A stretch of DNA of 64,000 nucleotides from assembly GCA_030411725.1 (NCBI GenBank), contig MU839829.1, forward strand, positions 2,046,001 through 2,110,000, written 5' to 3'. The notes under the pieces were generated by a model, which did no database searches, was not told the DNA's origin, and saw nothing but the letters and a program-made list of their open reading frames with translations. This stretch comes from Echria macrotheca. Taxonomy: Eukaryota; Ascomycota; Sordariomycetes; Sordariales; Schizotheciaceae. Numbering within the stretch: the first letter of the stretch is position 1; every line of letters begins with the position of its first letter. The translations under genes were made by a program, and so were the position numbers. Of this stretch, positions 55,768-64,000 are shown piece after piece.

Positions 55768-56831
55768 CTACAAATCACCCATGGATGATGATGACGCCCG
55801 CCGAGTCTCATTGGCCTTGATGCGGGCGACGATGAGATCAAGCCAAGCGGCGAGCCGATAGCCGGCCCTGGCTACCTGGAGCTCGATGACGGGGGCGGCC
55901 GCGTCGTAGTAGCTCGTGGTTCCGAGCTCCTGGCCGCGGATAGCCTGGGGACCTTCAGGGAGGACTAAGTTTATCGGCACAAGTTAGCCGACAACAACTT
56001 TTCCGAAGGGTGCGGTTTTCATCATAAGAGTTACCTGTAGTACAAACATGGGCATTCCCCTCCCTCGCCCAGAGCAGCGCCGTGGCCGTGGGATCGTCAA
56101 TGTCGAGCCCGTCGAGCCAGGCGCGGCTGGTGGTCCCGGCGAACCTGCCGGCGCGGATCTCGGCGGTCAGCGAGTCGGCCCACAGGCGGGCGTGGCGGTA
56201 GGGCTGGCGGCGGGCGACGCCGCCGACAAGCTTCTCGGCGATGCTCGAGTCCCAGACGTGGTGCAGGTTCAGCTCGACGCCGTGGAAGCGGACGGGGATG
56301 CCGTTGCCGCCGCGGGCCACGTCCTCGTCGTGCAGCGGCTGGTGGACGTCGCCGACGAAGTGAACGACGAAGCGGGCGGCCACGTTGTGCTCGTACGCCG
56401 GCAAAGACGCGTCCAGCAGGCGGGACGTGTAGTTGGCCAGGGCCGTGACCACGCAGCCGTCGGCTTTGCAGTCGCGCTCGAGGTCGACGTTGCACGCGCG
56501 CGGCGGGTCGTCCTTGGCGTCGATGAAGTGGAAGTTGGACGTCCAGCGGAAGTACTTGCTGTAGCGCACTGAGTCGGCCCACGTCGCCACGCCGGCGAGG
56601 TAGTCGGCCGTGTCGTTGCGGAGCAAGCCCTGGAAATAGGCCGTGGTCTCGGGCGCGACAAAGTTGCTGGCGAGGTATGCTATGGTGATGTGTCCAAAGC
56701 CTTTTTTTTTGGTATTAGTGTCTGTGAGATGAGGACCGATAAAGAGGGAGTAACTACGTACCGCCGAATGCGTGGGATGTTGGTAACACGGCCAGTGCCC
56801 CGGCGGCGATTGTGAGTGGTGATAACCTCAT
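55768..56831 (-). CDS. S1/P1-type zinc nuclease, secreted
   Basis: Three exons (56831-56762, 56700-56035, 55964-55768) join in phase to 310 residues. A 21-residue signal peptide ends in SHA. The zinc ligands of the S1/P1 family are present: His27 (GFGHITIAYLA), Asp66 (ATWADSVR), His81 (NFHFIDA), His137, Asp141 and His147 region (VVHFVGDVHQPLH), and HHVWD at 170-174. The enzyme cleaves single-stranded DNA and RNA and removes 3' phosphates, outside the cell. The mature N-terminal residue, normally Trp, which binds zinc through its backbone, is Phe22 here (FGGFGH); spacing to His27 is unchanged. It is likely used for phosphate or nucleotide scavenging. Confidence 0.9.
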
Positions 56832-57947
56832 TCTTGCTGTGCCCTTATCTTTTGGTTTCACCTTGGAACGTGACGAGCGAAACAGAGATAGAGATACAAG
56901 TGACACCAGTCTAGAGATATGGAAAAGAGTAAAAGTTTCCAGGAAAATATCAAGTTACAGTCTCTTGGTCATATCATTCAAGACGGAGGGAGGCCGCAGG
57001 GCTGGCCTTGCCAACTTTGCTCGTGGCTCATGTTCATCGTCAGCCTACTGTGTTAGCATTGGCAGTCCAAGGCGTCCACTCACAGCCACTGGCGAGTTGC
57101 TGGAGGAACGCCGCGGCTGCGGTGCGCTGCGGGCGAATCGGCCGGCCACAGGGGCGCCCCACGTGTCGCGTGTCGAGTCGGTGCCTTGGCCTTGATTTGC
57201 GCATGTCGTCTCGTGCTTTGCTGCGCTTGTTATCGCATCAGATCCCGTGCAACCACGAGTGCGAATCCATCTTGAACCATCTATACTCGAACATTCGTTT
57301 GGGAGTTTGAGATTGTTAACTCCATTTTATAACTGGTTGCCAGCCTGTTGCAGCAATTGAACTCCCGCAGAATCCAAACTGCAGCACTAGCAGATCTCGG
57401 ATCGGAATCGGCCAAGCGAGATGCCCGCCTTTTGGCACCAATGCGGCATGTGCTCACATGGAAGTCGGTCCAGATGTCACCGACCTGTCACCGGCCTGTC
57501 AGCGCGAGTGACTGCTGATGGGTGTCTCAGCTGCCGATGCGCCTCTCTCAACTTGGTCGAACTTGGTGGGTTGCTTTGCATCCAGCAGGGACTTTTCTCT
57601 CTCTCTCGCTCTGAGTCTCGCTGTCTCAGTCGTCAAGTGGCCGAAAAGAGGGGCTTTTTTGCCTGCCGACATGGTGGGTGACGGCCGATCGCTAGACCCT
57701 TTCCGGGACAAGGAACGTCAGGGTGGACTCTTATCTCTGCGCCCTCTTTTTGCACGGCGGGCAGCGATAACAAGGCCTGCTGACCAGTGAATGACTCGGA
57801 TTCCAATGTCTGCAAACTCCATCCAACCCTCTCAACACCACGCCCAGCCCCGCGACCAATTGTCCCGTGTTACGCTTATATGTGCGCGCCGTCGACCGCC
57901 GCCTAGGTGAGCCCTCGGTACACCGCCCGTCTGGCCGCAGAAACACG
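56832..57947. promoter_or_regulatory. Divergent promoter region
   Basis: This is 1.1 kb between the nuclease (minus) and the PQ-loop transporter (plus). It contains a CT-rich stretch at 57595-57615. No other site was recognised. Confidence 0.4.
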
Positions 57948-59092
57948 ATGGCGGCCCTTATCGTCCCCTTCCTCGCCGCCGCGGCGCCCTCGACTCTCCA
58001 GTCACCCCGCGTCGGCGAGGCCCTCTCGGGTGTCTTTGGCAGCGTCAGCCTCACGGCTTGGATATGTCTCCTGGTGTGTTCCATGATCCTCAGAAGAGAA
58101 CCAGCTTCTGACAGATAGTAGCTGCCGCAACTCATCACGAACTACAAGAACCAGAGCGCCGATGCTCTGTCCATGAAATTCCTCTTCATATGGCTGCTGG
58201 GCGACATCTCGAACCTCTCGGGCGCCCTGTGGACCAACCTCGCGCCGACAGCCGTGGCCCTGGCCTGCTATTTCTGCCTGGCCGATCTGATTCTCATCAC
58301 ACAGTGCTCCTACTACAACACGGTCAACGCCCGCCGTCGCGCCCGCAGCCTCCACCGCCGCCGTCACTCGTCGACGGCCACCCGCGACACCGACGCCACG
58401 GCCGTGTCGGACGAGGAGGAGCCTCTCTTGCGGTCTGCTAGCCGCCGGCGCCGCAGCGAGTCGATCGGCTTGCCCGGGTCGCACCGTCGCCACTCGGTCC
58501 GCCGCCGCGAGAGCAACCTCGACCCGCTTACGCGCATCATCACCGGCGAGGACGACACCCCGGACAGCAATCCATGGCTTCATAACGCCTTTAGTCTGGT
58601 GGCCGTATGGGTCGTGGGTGGCGCCGGGTGGTTCGTCAGCTACAAGATGGGCGCGTGGGATGTTTCCGATGGCGTCCCCGATGCTGGGGATGGTCTGGCC
58701 AATGCCCAACCCGAGAAGATTATCGGTATGGTGTTGGGCTACATTAGCGCCATATGCTACCTGTGGTACGTATAAATTTGTTAGTGATGACTATCAACAC
58801 GGCGCTAATGGACTCTTTGCGTAGTGCCCGCATCCCACAGATTATCAAGAACTACCAGGAAAAGTCGTGCGAGGGTCTAGCCCTTTTGTTCTTCCTCCTG
58901 TCCCTGACGGGCAACTTTACGTACGGCGCGAGCGTCCTGGCCTACTCGCAGGACCGCGACTACTTCATCCGGGCCCTGCCCTGGCTGCTCGGCTCGCTCG
59001 GCACCATGGTCGAGGACTGCATCATCTTTGTGCAGTTCAGGATATACTCGCCCGCGAACAAGCAGGTCAAGGCGGCGAGCGCCAGTGACTAG
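57948..59092 (+). CDS. PQ-loop vacuolar amino-acid transporter (Ypq/Rtc2 family)
   Basis: Three exons (57948-58073, 58122-58765, 58825-59092) join in phase to 345 residues. Two PQ-loop motifs are present, LPQLITNYKNQSADALS and IPQIIKNYQEKSCEGLA, each starting right after an intron. About seven membrane helices are expected. The cytosolic loop between the two halves (about residues 110-190) is Arg/Ser-rich and contains EEEPLL, an acidic dileucine signal of the kind AP-3 uses to send Ypq proteins to the vacuole. Family members export basic amino acids such as lysine and arginine from the vacuole. Substrate specificity here is inferred from the family. Confidence 0.9.
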
Positions 59093-59730
59093 TTGTATCC
59101 CTCGGGAAACTTAGCTCTGCATCTGCATCTTGTCGGAGTTTTTGGCTTTTCCAGAATGGACGAGTCCTTTTATGATTCATGGGTATAATGTTTCTTGGGA
59201 CGGGGATTGACGGAATCCGTTGGGTTGGGGTTGAAAGGCATTGTTACTTGAGCATTTTAAGGGTATGTTTACTATGGAGCATTGGTTTATATGAAGTTTT
59301 ATGGCGAGTGTCGAGTATATCGTCATCCAGCGTTCGTTTGCTTGGACTATACGAGTCAGAAGATTGAGTGTGATATTTATGTGCCTTGGTTAAAGTATGA
59401 GAAGGTCTTGATGTCTTGTCGGAACCCGTTTGTTTTATTGTCATCCCCATACAAACCCCTGAGCATCCACACAGCATGACCAATACTGCGCGAGTCATCA
59501 AGACTATAAACCACCAGGCAACCCAAAAAATAAATAAACTTAGGGTAGAAAACGCGGGTTTAGCATCTTCCAGCTAGCTTGGCTATTACCGTTCGTTTTT
59601 GTATACTGGAAAGATATAGCTTGATTGAGTTACAGTTGCGGAAAACGAAGCTCTCGGACGGGAATCTTCTCTGTGTGTGTGTGTGTTCGGCCAGTTCATC
59701 TCTCTGCCCTGATACACTGATTTTGTGGTT

Positions 59731-59885
59731 GCTGTGGCTCTAAATTATGATTATTATTTGTCTTAAACCGTAGGAAGCCGAAGGCTTCCACCCCCTAGGG
59801 GAGTAGGCGGTCCCTCTTCAATGTAGTTATAGCACATGAGTGGCTGCTATCTAATCCTCGGTGCGCATGCTGTGGCTCTAAATTA
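59731..59885. repeat. Short dispersed element, copy 2, flanked by 17-bp direct repeats
   Basis: The 17-bp sequence GCTGTGGCTCTAAATTA occurs at 59731-59747 and again, identically, at 59869-59885. Between them lie 121 bp beginning TGATTATTATTTGTC and containing TTAAACCGTAGGAAGCC and GGCTTCCACC, matching the core at 40909-40961. This has the form of an insertion with a target duplication. Confidence 0.65.
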
Positions 59886-60236
59886 GTCTCCCCCGTTTGT
59901 TTGCCTGCAAGTCAACAAAGAAAAATGTACGGATAAGACAGTGTGTGGTACCAGCAGCATAGCACCGCACACTGGCGACCTACTGCCCCCGTCAGGGTGT
60001 TGTCGCCTGGGTCGTTCATATGTATGATCTAGTAATAACGAAGGTCTCAAAAGATGATGAGTATGTACCACTCAACCACCCACTAGAATGAGACAGTTTC
60101 CACACGTCCTCTAAAGGAAGTACAATACATGGGTAAGGCAGGAGGATAGGTACTTCGAAATGGCATATCTCAAATTCTCATTCGGCCAGCACGACGTGTT
60201 CAGTTGCTGGATTAGAACACCGAAAAGGGTACACAC

Positions 60237-60256
60237 ATATATATATATATATATAT
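60237..60256. repeat. AT dinucleotide microsatellite
   Basis: Ten AT units in perfect array. Confidence 0.9.
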
Positions 60257-60863
60257 CGGGAAGCAAGAAAAGCAGGTAGGCAGGTAGGTAGGTATTCAGC
60301 TGTATACTGCTGGAGAAACCGAGAACTGAGAACTGTATCCGTCCGTCCGGTGTTCCGGTGTCATTCTACATTAACATCTACATATCGACAGAGGACCATG
60401 TCGCAACCGCCACGGCCATGGCCACGAGTCAAGCAAGACAAACCCAGTTATCACACTTCACACTTCACACTCCACGATATCCTCGTCGCAGGACTACTTT
60501 TGAGAGGCATGCCCTTTTCAGATTTGAACAGTGCTTGAAATTGAAATGGAAATTCATCGCTACCTTTCCCATCCCTTCATGACCTTCATGATTGCAGACT
60601 CGCTCACTTGCTCGCTCGCTCCATGCTTATCTCTCTCCCTCCTCCCTTTCTCTCCTCCCTGTCTCTGGTATCATAACATAAAAACACCCATCGCCATGCC
60701 CATATCAAGTCATGCCATGCCGCTCATGCCGCTCACGTATTTCACACAAGAAAACCCGGAAATAAAACCTCCAAGCTGAGCAAAAAGTTGCCTGTCGCTC
60801 GAACCGCCCACCTTTGCAAAACCCGCACCCGCACCGCATGGGATTGAAAAAAAACCAAACTTT

Positions 60864-60867
<4 letters not shown>

Positions 60868-60894
<27 letters not shown>
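60868..60894. repeat. CT dinucleotide microsatellite
   Basis: About thirteen CT units in perfect array. Confidence 0.9.
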
Positions 60895-61295
60895 CCGATT
60901 CAAACGAAAACCTTAAAAACCATCGTAGGATCGTTTCTATCTAATGAACCAAACCAAACCAACCCAGACAAGACCAAACCAGACCCATAAATCCGCAAGC
61001 TAAACCAAGCCAAGCAAACCAACCAGCGCCTTCCTTCGCTTCCCACCGACCGCGGCCTCTGTGCATCCTATCCAGCAATTGCATGCATTCCATCGAGACT
61101 GACCCATCATCCCGCAACTCCCCTTTCACCAAAACAGACTCCCCCCATCCCCCTCCTCATGGCGGGGGGTTTGGTTGATACAAACGATTCCGAAAAAAAA
61201 AAGCCAATCACATATATGTAGAATATATTATCGAAAGAAGAAGAAAAATACCTTCGCTTTCGCTTTCGCTTCAAAAGCAAAAACACGTGGAATCA

Positions 61296-64000
61296 TTACA
61301 CTTTCCTCGCTTCAAACAAGCCCAAGCTCAACGACGTGTCATTCTCGCCCACGTTGGGCGTCGGCTCGCTCAGGATATCCCACTGCTTGAAGTGGAACAC
61401 GCTCAGCCTCTCCGTCGTCGGCGGATCAAGACCCCACAGCGAGCCCGGCGTGCCGAGCAGCCCGCCCATGGGCGCGCCGGGTCGCGCTGCTGTCGCCGCC
61501 GCCGGCGTCGCGACCCGGTCCTTGTGGCTCAGCATCAGGTTCTCGCCCGGCGTCGGCGCGAAGCTGAAGATGTAGCGTATGCGTGGGTCCGACGTCGTGT
61601 CCTTCAGCGCGCGTGCACACATCGCCCGGGACTCGTCGGCCACGTTGTCAACCAGCAGGCAGGCGAGGTCAAACACACGATTGCGCAGCGTCCGCGTATC
61701 GGTGTCCGGCCCGTGGAGGGCGTCGAGCTCCTGGATCAAGCCGGCACAGACGATGAGCGCTCGGGAGCGGACCTCGTTGCTCTGCTTGCTGCTGTCAAAC
61801 GTTTGCGTGTGCAGCGTGATGAGGTCGAGAAGGAGGGTGAGCCAGCCGTCGACCACGAGACCTTTGGCCTCGGCATCGCCCGATGCGAGAACCTCCCACA
61901 TATCGGCAAGCTTGTCGACCATGACCGGGACCAGCTGGGGCTGCCTGCCCATCGAGCCGCCCCTAATAATGGCGTCGATGACAGACAGGAGGTTCCTGGC
62001 CATCAGAAGACACTGGTCGGGCGTCCTATCCGTCGGTGCCGTGCCCCGCAGCGATGGTAAAAGGTCCAAGAAGCGCACCTGCGCACGGTTCTTGACATCA
62101 TGTGTGATCTCCGGACTCAGGCAAGACAGCATTCCTATCCATGAGATGTTCCTGGCGTCAATCGCCTTATCCATCGCCTTGACAAATAGGTCCAGGAGAG
62201 ACTGCTGAAGGCCTCTGCCCTCTGGCGTGTTCTGGTCGTTCGACGCGAGGCTCAACAGGAGCTTAACTTGGCAGAACGGGAGCGTGAACTCGTTGGTCCG
62301 CTCCAAAACCTGGTCAAACGTTACTTGGGTATCTCTGTCGGCCGTAGGAATCAGCAGCTTGGTCGTCAGGTACTCGATCCAGTCCCCCACGTGCGAGTCC
62401 TGCATCCTGATAACCAGTGCCCGAGCTACCCCCTGGGCATCCTTCAAAACTAGCTGCTTGATTAATCCGAGAAGGCGGTCCTGGACTCCAAGGTCGTCCA
62501 GTGGTAGGTTCTCAAAGTCGTTTTGCGCCCGGGAATGGTAGTACTCGGCTAGGGCAAGCCGTATGAGCCCGAGCATGTCCTTGGCGTTCTCGCGGGATGC
62601 TTGATCCTGCAAGATGGAGAAGCGGTAGCACTCTTCCGGTGCGAGGAGGCCATCTGGTTGCACCGGCGTGAGGAGGAGTTGAAGAACCTCCTGCATGTAT
62701 CTCGTCCGATACGTGTTCTGCACTACTTGTGGACCCTGTGGGTTAGGAGCCGGAGGCCGCTGCATGCTCGCGCCCTGGCCGCCCGTAGGCTCGGATGTCG
62801 TTGCAAAGATGCCAGGCAGCGTCAAGCATCCCACAGAAACCAGGAGCGGATATATCCTCAATATCGACGGCCTGTTCCGCAGGGTCCGTACATAACAAAG
62901 CCACTTGGTCATGACGCTGTCAAAGTGCTGGGTATCAAAAATTCGTAATCGCGTGAGGAGCCGGCTGTATGCCCGCTGGTTGTCGTCAGCTTTCCCCCAG
63001 CAGCTCTGCAATCGCTGCACAATTCTTTGGAACAGCCGGTCCATGGTATTTCGGTCCAGACTCGTGCCGCTGGCTAGGTTCTTCTCGATCTCTTCTTGCA
63101 AGTTGACATCGTCGTCCTGTAACCGCAACGCCATGCTGTCCGAAACGGGTGAGCACGCATCGACCGGGTTATGGCGGTCGACCATGGCCAGATCTTTCTG
63201 AAGCTGCACTGCGAGTTCCTTGTTTCCGGGTATCCTAGAAGCTAGGCAGGCCAGTGAGGCCAGAAGGGGACGAATGCTATTCTGCTGCTCCCGAGCGAGA
63301 GATTGAAGTCGCTTCCGAAGGTTCTCAAAAAGCGGCTTGGCGATGCCCAAAGCCGAGAAGGCAAAAAAGTGGCGATTGATCGTATCGGCGGCGGCCGAGA
63401 GCGTCTCAACATTGCACTGCCAAGCCAGTGACTTCAACACCTCAGCGAGCATGGAGAAGTCTTCGGCGGCTTCCAGCACGGTACGGACAGCCTGAAACGT
63501 TTCGGGCAGCCTTTCAGGTCCCTGCTCCTCTGCCGGCCCCTTTCCTTTGCTATCGCCCGAGAGAACGAATCCATTTCGGATCCAGCACCCGATCTCCGCC
63601 TTGAGACTCCGGCTACCCGCTCCGATCCGTTTCGCTAGCTTGCTCAATGCCACTGGTTTCCTTTGCAAGATAGGGTCATCCTCCTCGATGGGTAACCCCA
63701 GCGCCTGTTTCAGATACCCGATGGCCATGTCCGTGTTTTTGGATTCGTCCGAAACTCTGTAGGAAGCACGGCGCAGCATCCCGGCTCTCATGTTTTTGTG
63801 TTCGTCGGTGAGGGCGTGTATGGGCAGCTCAACAAGGAGGCGTTTCGCCGCAGGCGCTTCAGGCAGCACATCCCGCGGGTCTCTGAGACCACCACCGGCT
63901 ACGAGCCACCGGATATAGCGAGGAACCGAGAAAACCTTGCAGCGCGCGAGCTCGCAGACGAGGTGGTAGAGAGCATCCTTCTGTCCTTGCTCCTCGAGCG
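61296..64000 (-). CDS. med12: Mediator subunit 12 (MED12/SRB8), N-terminus beyond window
   Basis: The frame is open from the right edge to the stop at 61296, giving about 900 C-terminal residues with no intron. The segment CKVFSVPRYIRWLVAGGGL and the following LLVELPIHALTDEHKNMRAG match fungal MED12, as does the last part, KQWDILSEPTPNVGENDTSL. MED12 belongs to the CDK8 kinase module of Mediator, where it activates CDK8/cyclin C and controls transcription by RNA polymerase II in the nucleus. The fungal proteins are around 1,500 residues or more, so roughly the first third is missing. The visible region is mainly helical, with a Pro/Gln-rich break near the middle (GASMQRPPAPNPQGPQVVQN). Confidence 0.9.
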   Translation of the reverse strand, partial: LEEQGQKDALYHLVCELARCKVFSVPRYIRWLVAGGGLRDPRDVLPEAPAAKRLLVELPIHALTDEHKNMRAGMLRRASYRVSDESKNTDMAIGYLKQALGLPIEEDDPILQRKPVALSKLAKRIGAGSRSLKAEIGCWIRNGFVLSGDSKGKGPAEEQGPERLPETFQAVRTVLEAAEDFSMLAEVLKSLAWQCNVETLSAAADTINRHFFAFSALGIAKPLFENLRKRLQSLAREQQNSIRPLLASLACLASRIPGNKELAVQLQKDLAMVDRHNPVDACSPVSDSMALRLQDDDVNLQEEIEKNLASGTSLDRNTMDRLFQRIVQRLQSCWGKADDNQRAYSRLLTRLRIFDTQHFDSVMTKWLCYVRTLRNRPSILRIYPLLVSVGCLTLPGIFATTSEPTGGQGASMQRPPAPNPQGPQVVQNTYRTRYMQEVLQLLLTPVQPDGLLAPEECYRFSILQDQASRENAKDMLGLIRLALAEYYHSRAQNDFENLPLDDLGVQDRLLGLIKQLVLKDAQGVARALVIRMQDSHVGDWIEYLTTKLLIPTADRDTQVTFDQVLERTNEFTLPFCQVKLLLSLASNDQNTPEGRGLQQSLLDLFVKAMDKAIDARNISWIGMLSCLSPEITHDVKNRAQVRFLDLLPSLRGTAPTDRTPDQCLLMARNLLSVIDAIIRGGSMGRQPQLVPVMVDKLADMWEVLASGDAEAKGLVVDGWLTLLLDLITLHTQTFDSSKQSNEVRSRALIVCAGLIQELDALHGPDTDTRTLRNRVFDLACLLVDNVADESRAMCARALKDTTSDPRIRYIFSFAPTPGENLMLSHKDRVATPAAATAARPGAPMGGLLGTPGSLWGLDPPTTERLSVFHFKQWDILSEPTPNVGENDTSLSLGLFEARKV

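Larger units (their letters stand above)
59093..61295. other. Intergenic region between convergent genes, with simple repeats
   Basis: This is 2.2 kb between the PQ-loop transporter and MED12 3' ends. It holds the insertion-like repeat at 59731-59885, an AT run at 60237-60256, GGTAGGCA runs near 60272-60290 and a CT run at 60868-60894. No gene was seen. Confidence 0.55.

Noticed and set aside
56048..56572. A 174-codon frame antisense to the nuclease gene
   Set aside because: It is a shadow of a GC-rich coding exon whose sense translation has all zinc ligands of the family.
1..64000. CRISPR arrays, rRNA genes and bacterial-type operons
   Set aside because: None seen; the gene structure is eukaryotic with spliceosomal introns throughout.

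Overview
The window is nuclear DNA from a filamentous ascomycete, most likely a Sordariomycete and perhaps a member of the Sordariales. Protein-coding genes are split by short GT-AG introns of about 50-90 bp. Gene content includes an AA9 cellulose-active oxygenase with CBM1, a BIM1-like copper protein, two Zn2Cys6 regulators, a PQ-loop transporter and MED12. The species call is inference; no rRNA or complete tRNA was seen. About 20 genes are supported, and most exon joins given here were checked for reading phase by hand.

Layout: 1-10.6 kb holds the 3' end of a DOA1/UFD3 homologue, a BIM1-like (X325) copper protein, a 2-methylcitrate dehydratase with an apparent one-base frameshift, glutamate decarboxylase and a secreted alpha/beta hydrolase. 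12.7-20.5 kb holds a regulator combining zinc-cluster and C2H2 fingers, a small ankyrin protein, an NTF2/SnoaL-like protein, a 418-bp MITE-like element and a secreted cysteine-rich protein ending in KDEL. 21.2-32.2 kb holds a polytopic membrane protein, a Zn2Cys6 regulator, a P450, a phenol-hydroxylase-type FAD monooxygenase and, divergent from it, a class I extradiol dioxygenase. These last four look like an aromatic ring-hydroxylation and meta-cleavage cluster, the most notable system in the window, since fungi usually open catechols by ortho cleavage.

32.4-42.9 kb holds the AA9 oxygenase, a flavodoxin-like protein lying between two copies of a diverged repeat, a single-pass membrane protein ending in a PPxY motif, a membrane-anchored histidine-phosphatase-like protein and glutamine synthetase (nine exons, one of 13 nt). 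46.5-64 kb holds a secreted FAD oxidase of the aldonolactone-oxidase type, a secreted Gln/Asn/Gly repeat protein, an S1/P1 nuclease with Phe in place of the usual N-terminal Trp, a PQ-loop vacuolar transporter and the C-terminal ~900 residues of MED12. Large gene-free stretches (43-46.5, 48.4-50.4, 52.2-55.8 and 59.1-61.3 kb) carry only simple repeats and short dispersed repeats.

The secreted set (AA9, BIM1-like, hydrolase, nuclease, FAD oxidase, Gln/Asn-rich protein) fits a plant-litter saprotroph. The rest are housekeeping genes for ubiquitin/Cdc48, nitrogen assimilation, propionate disposal and Mediator.
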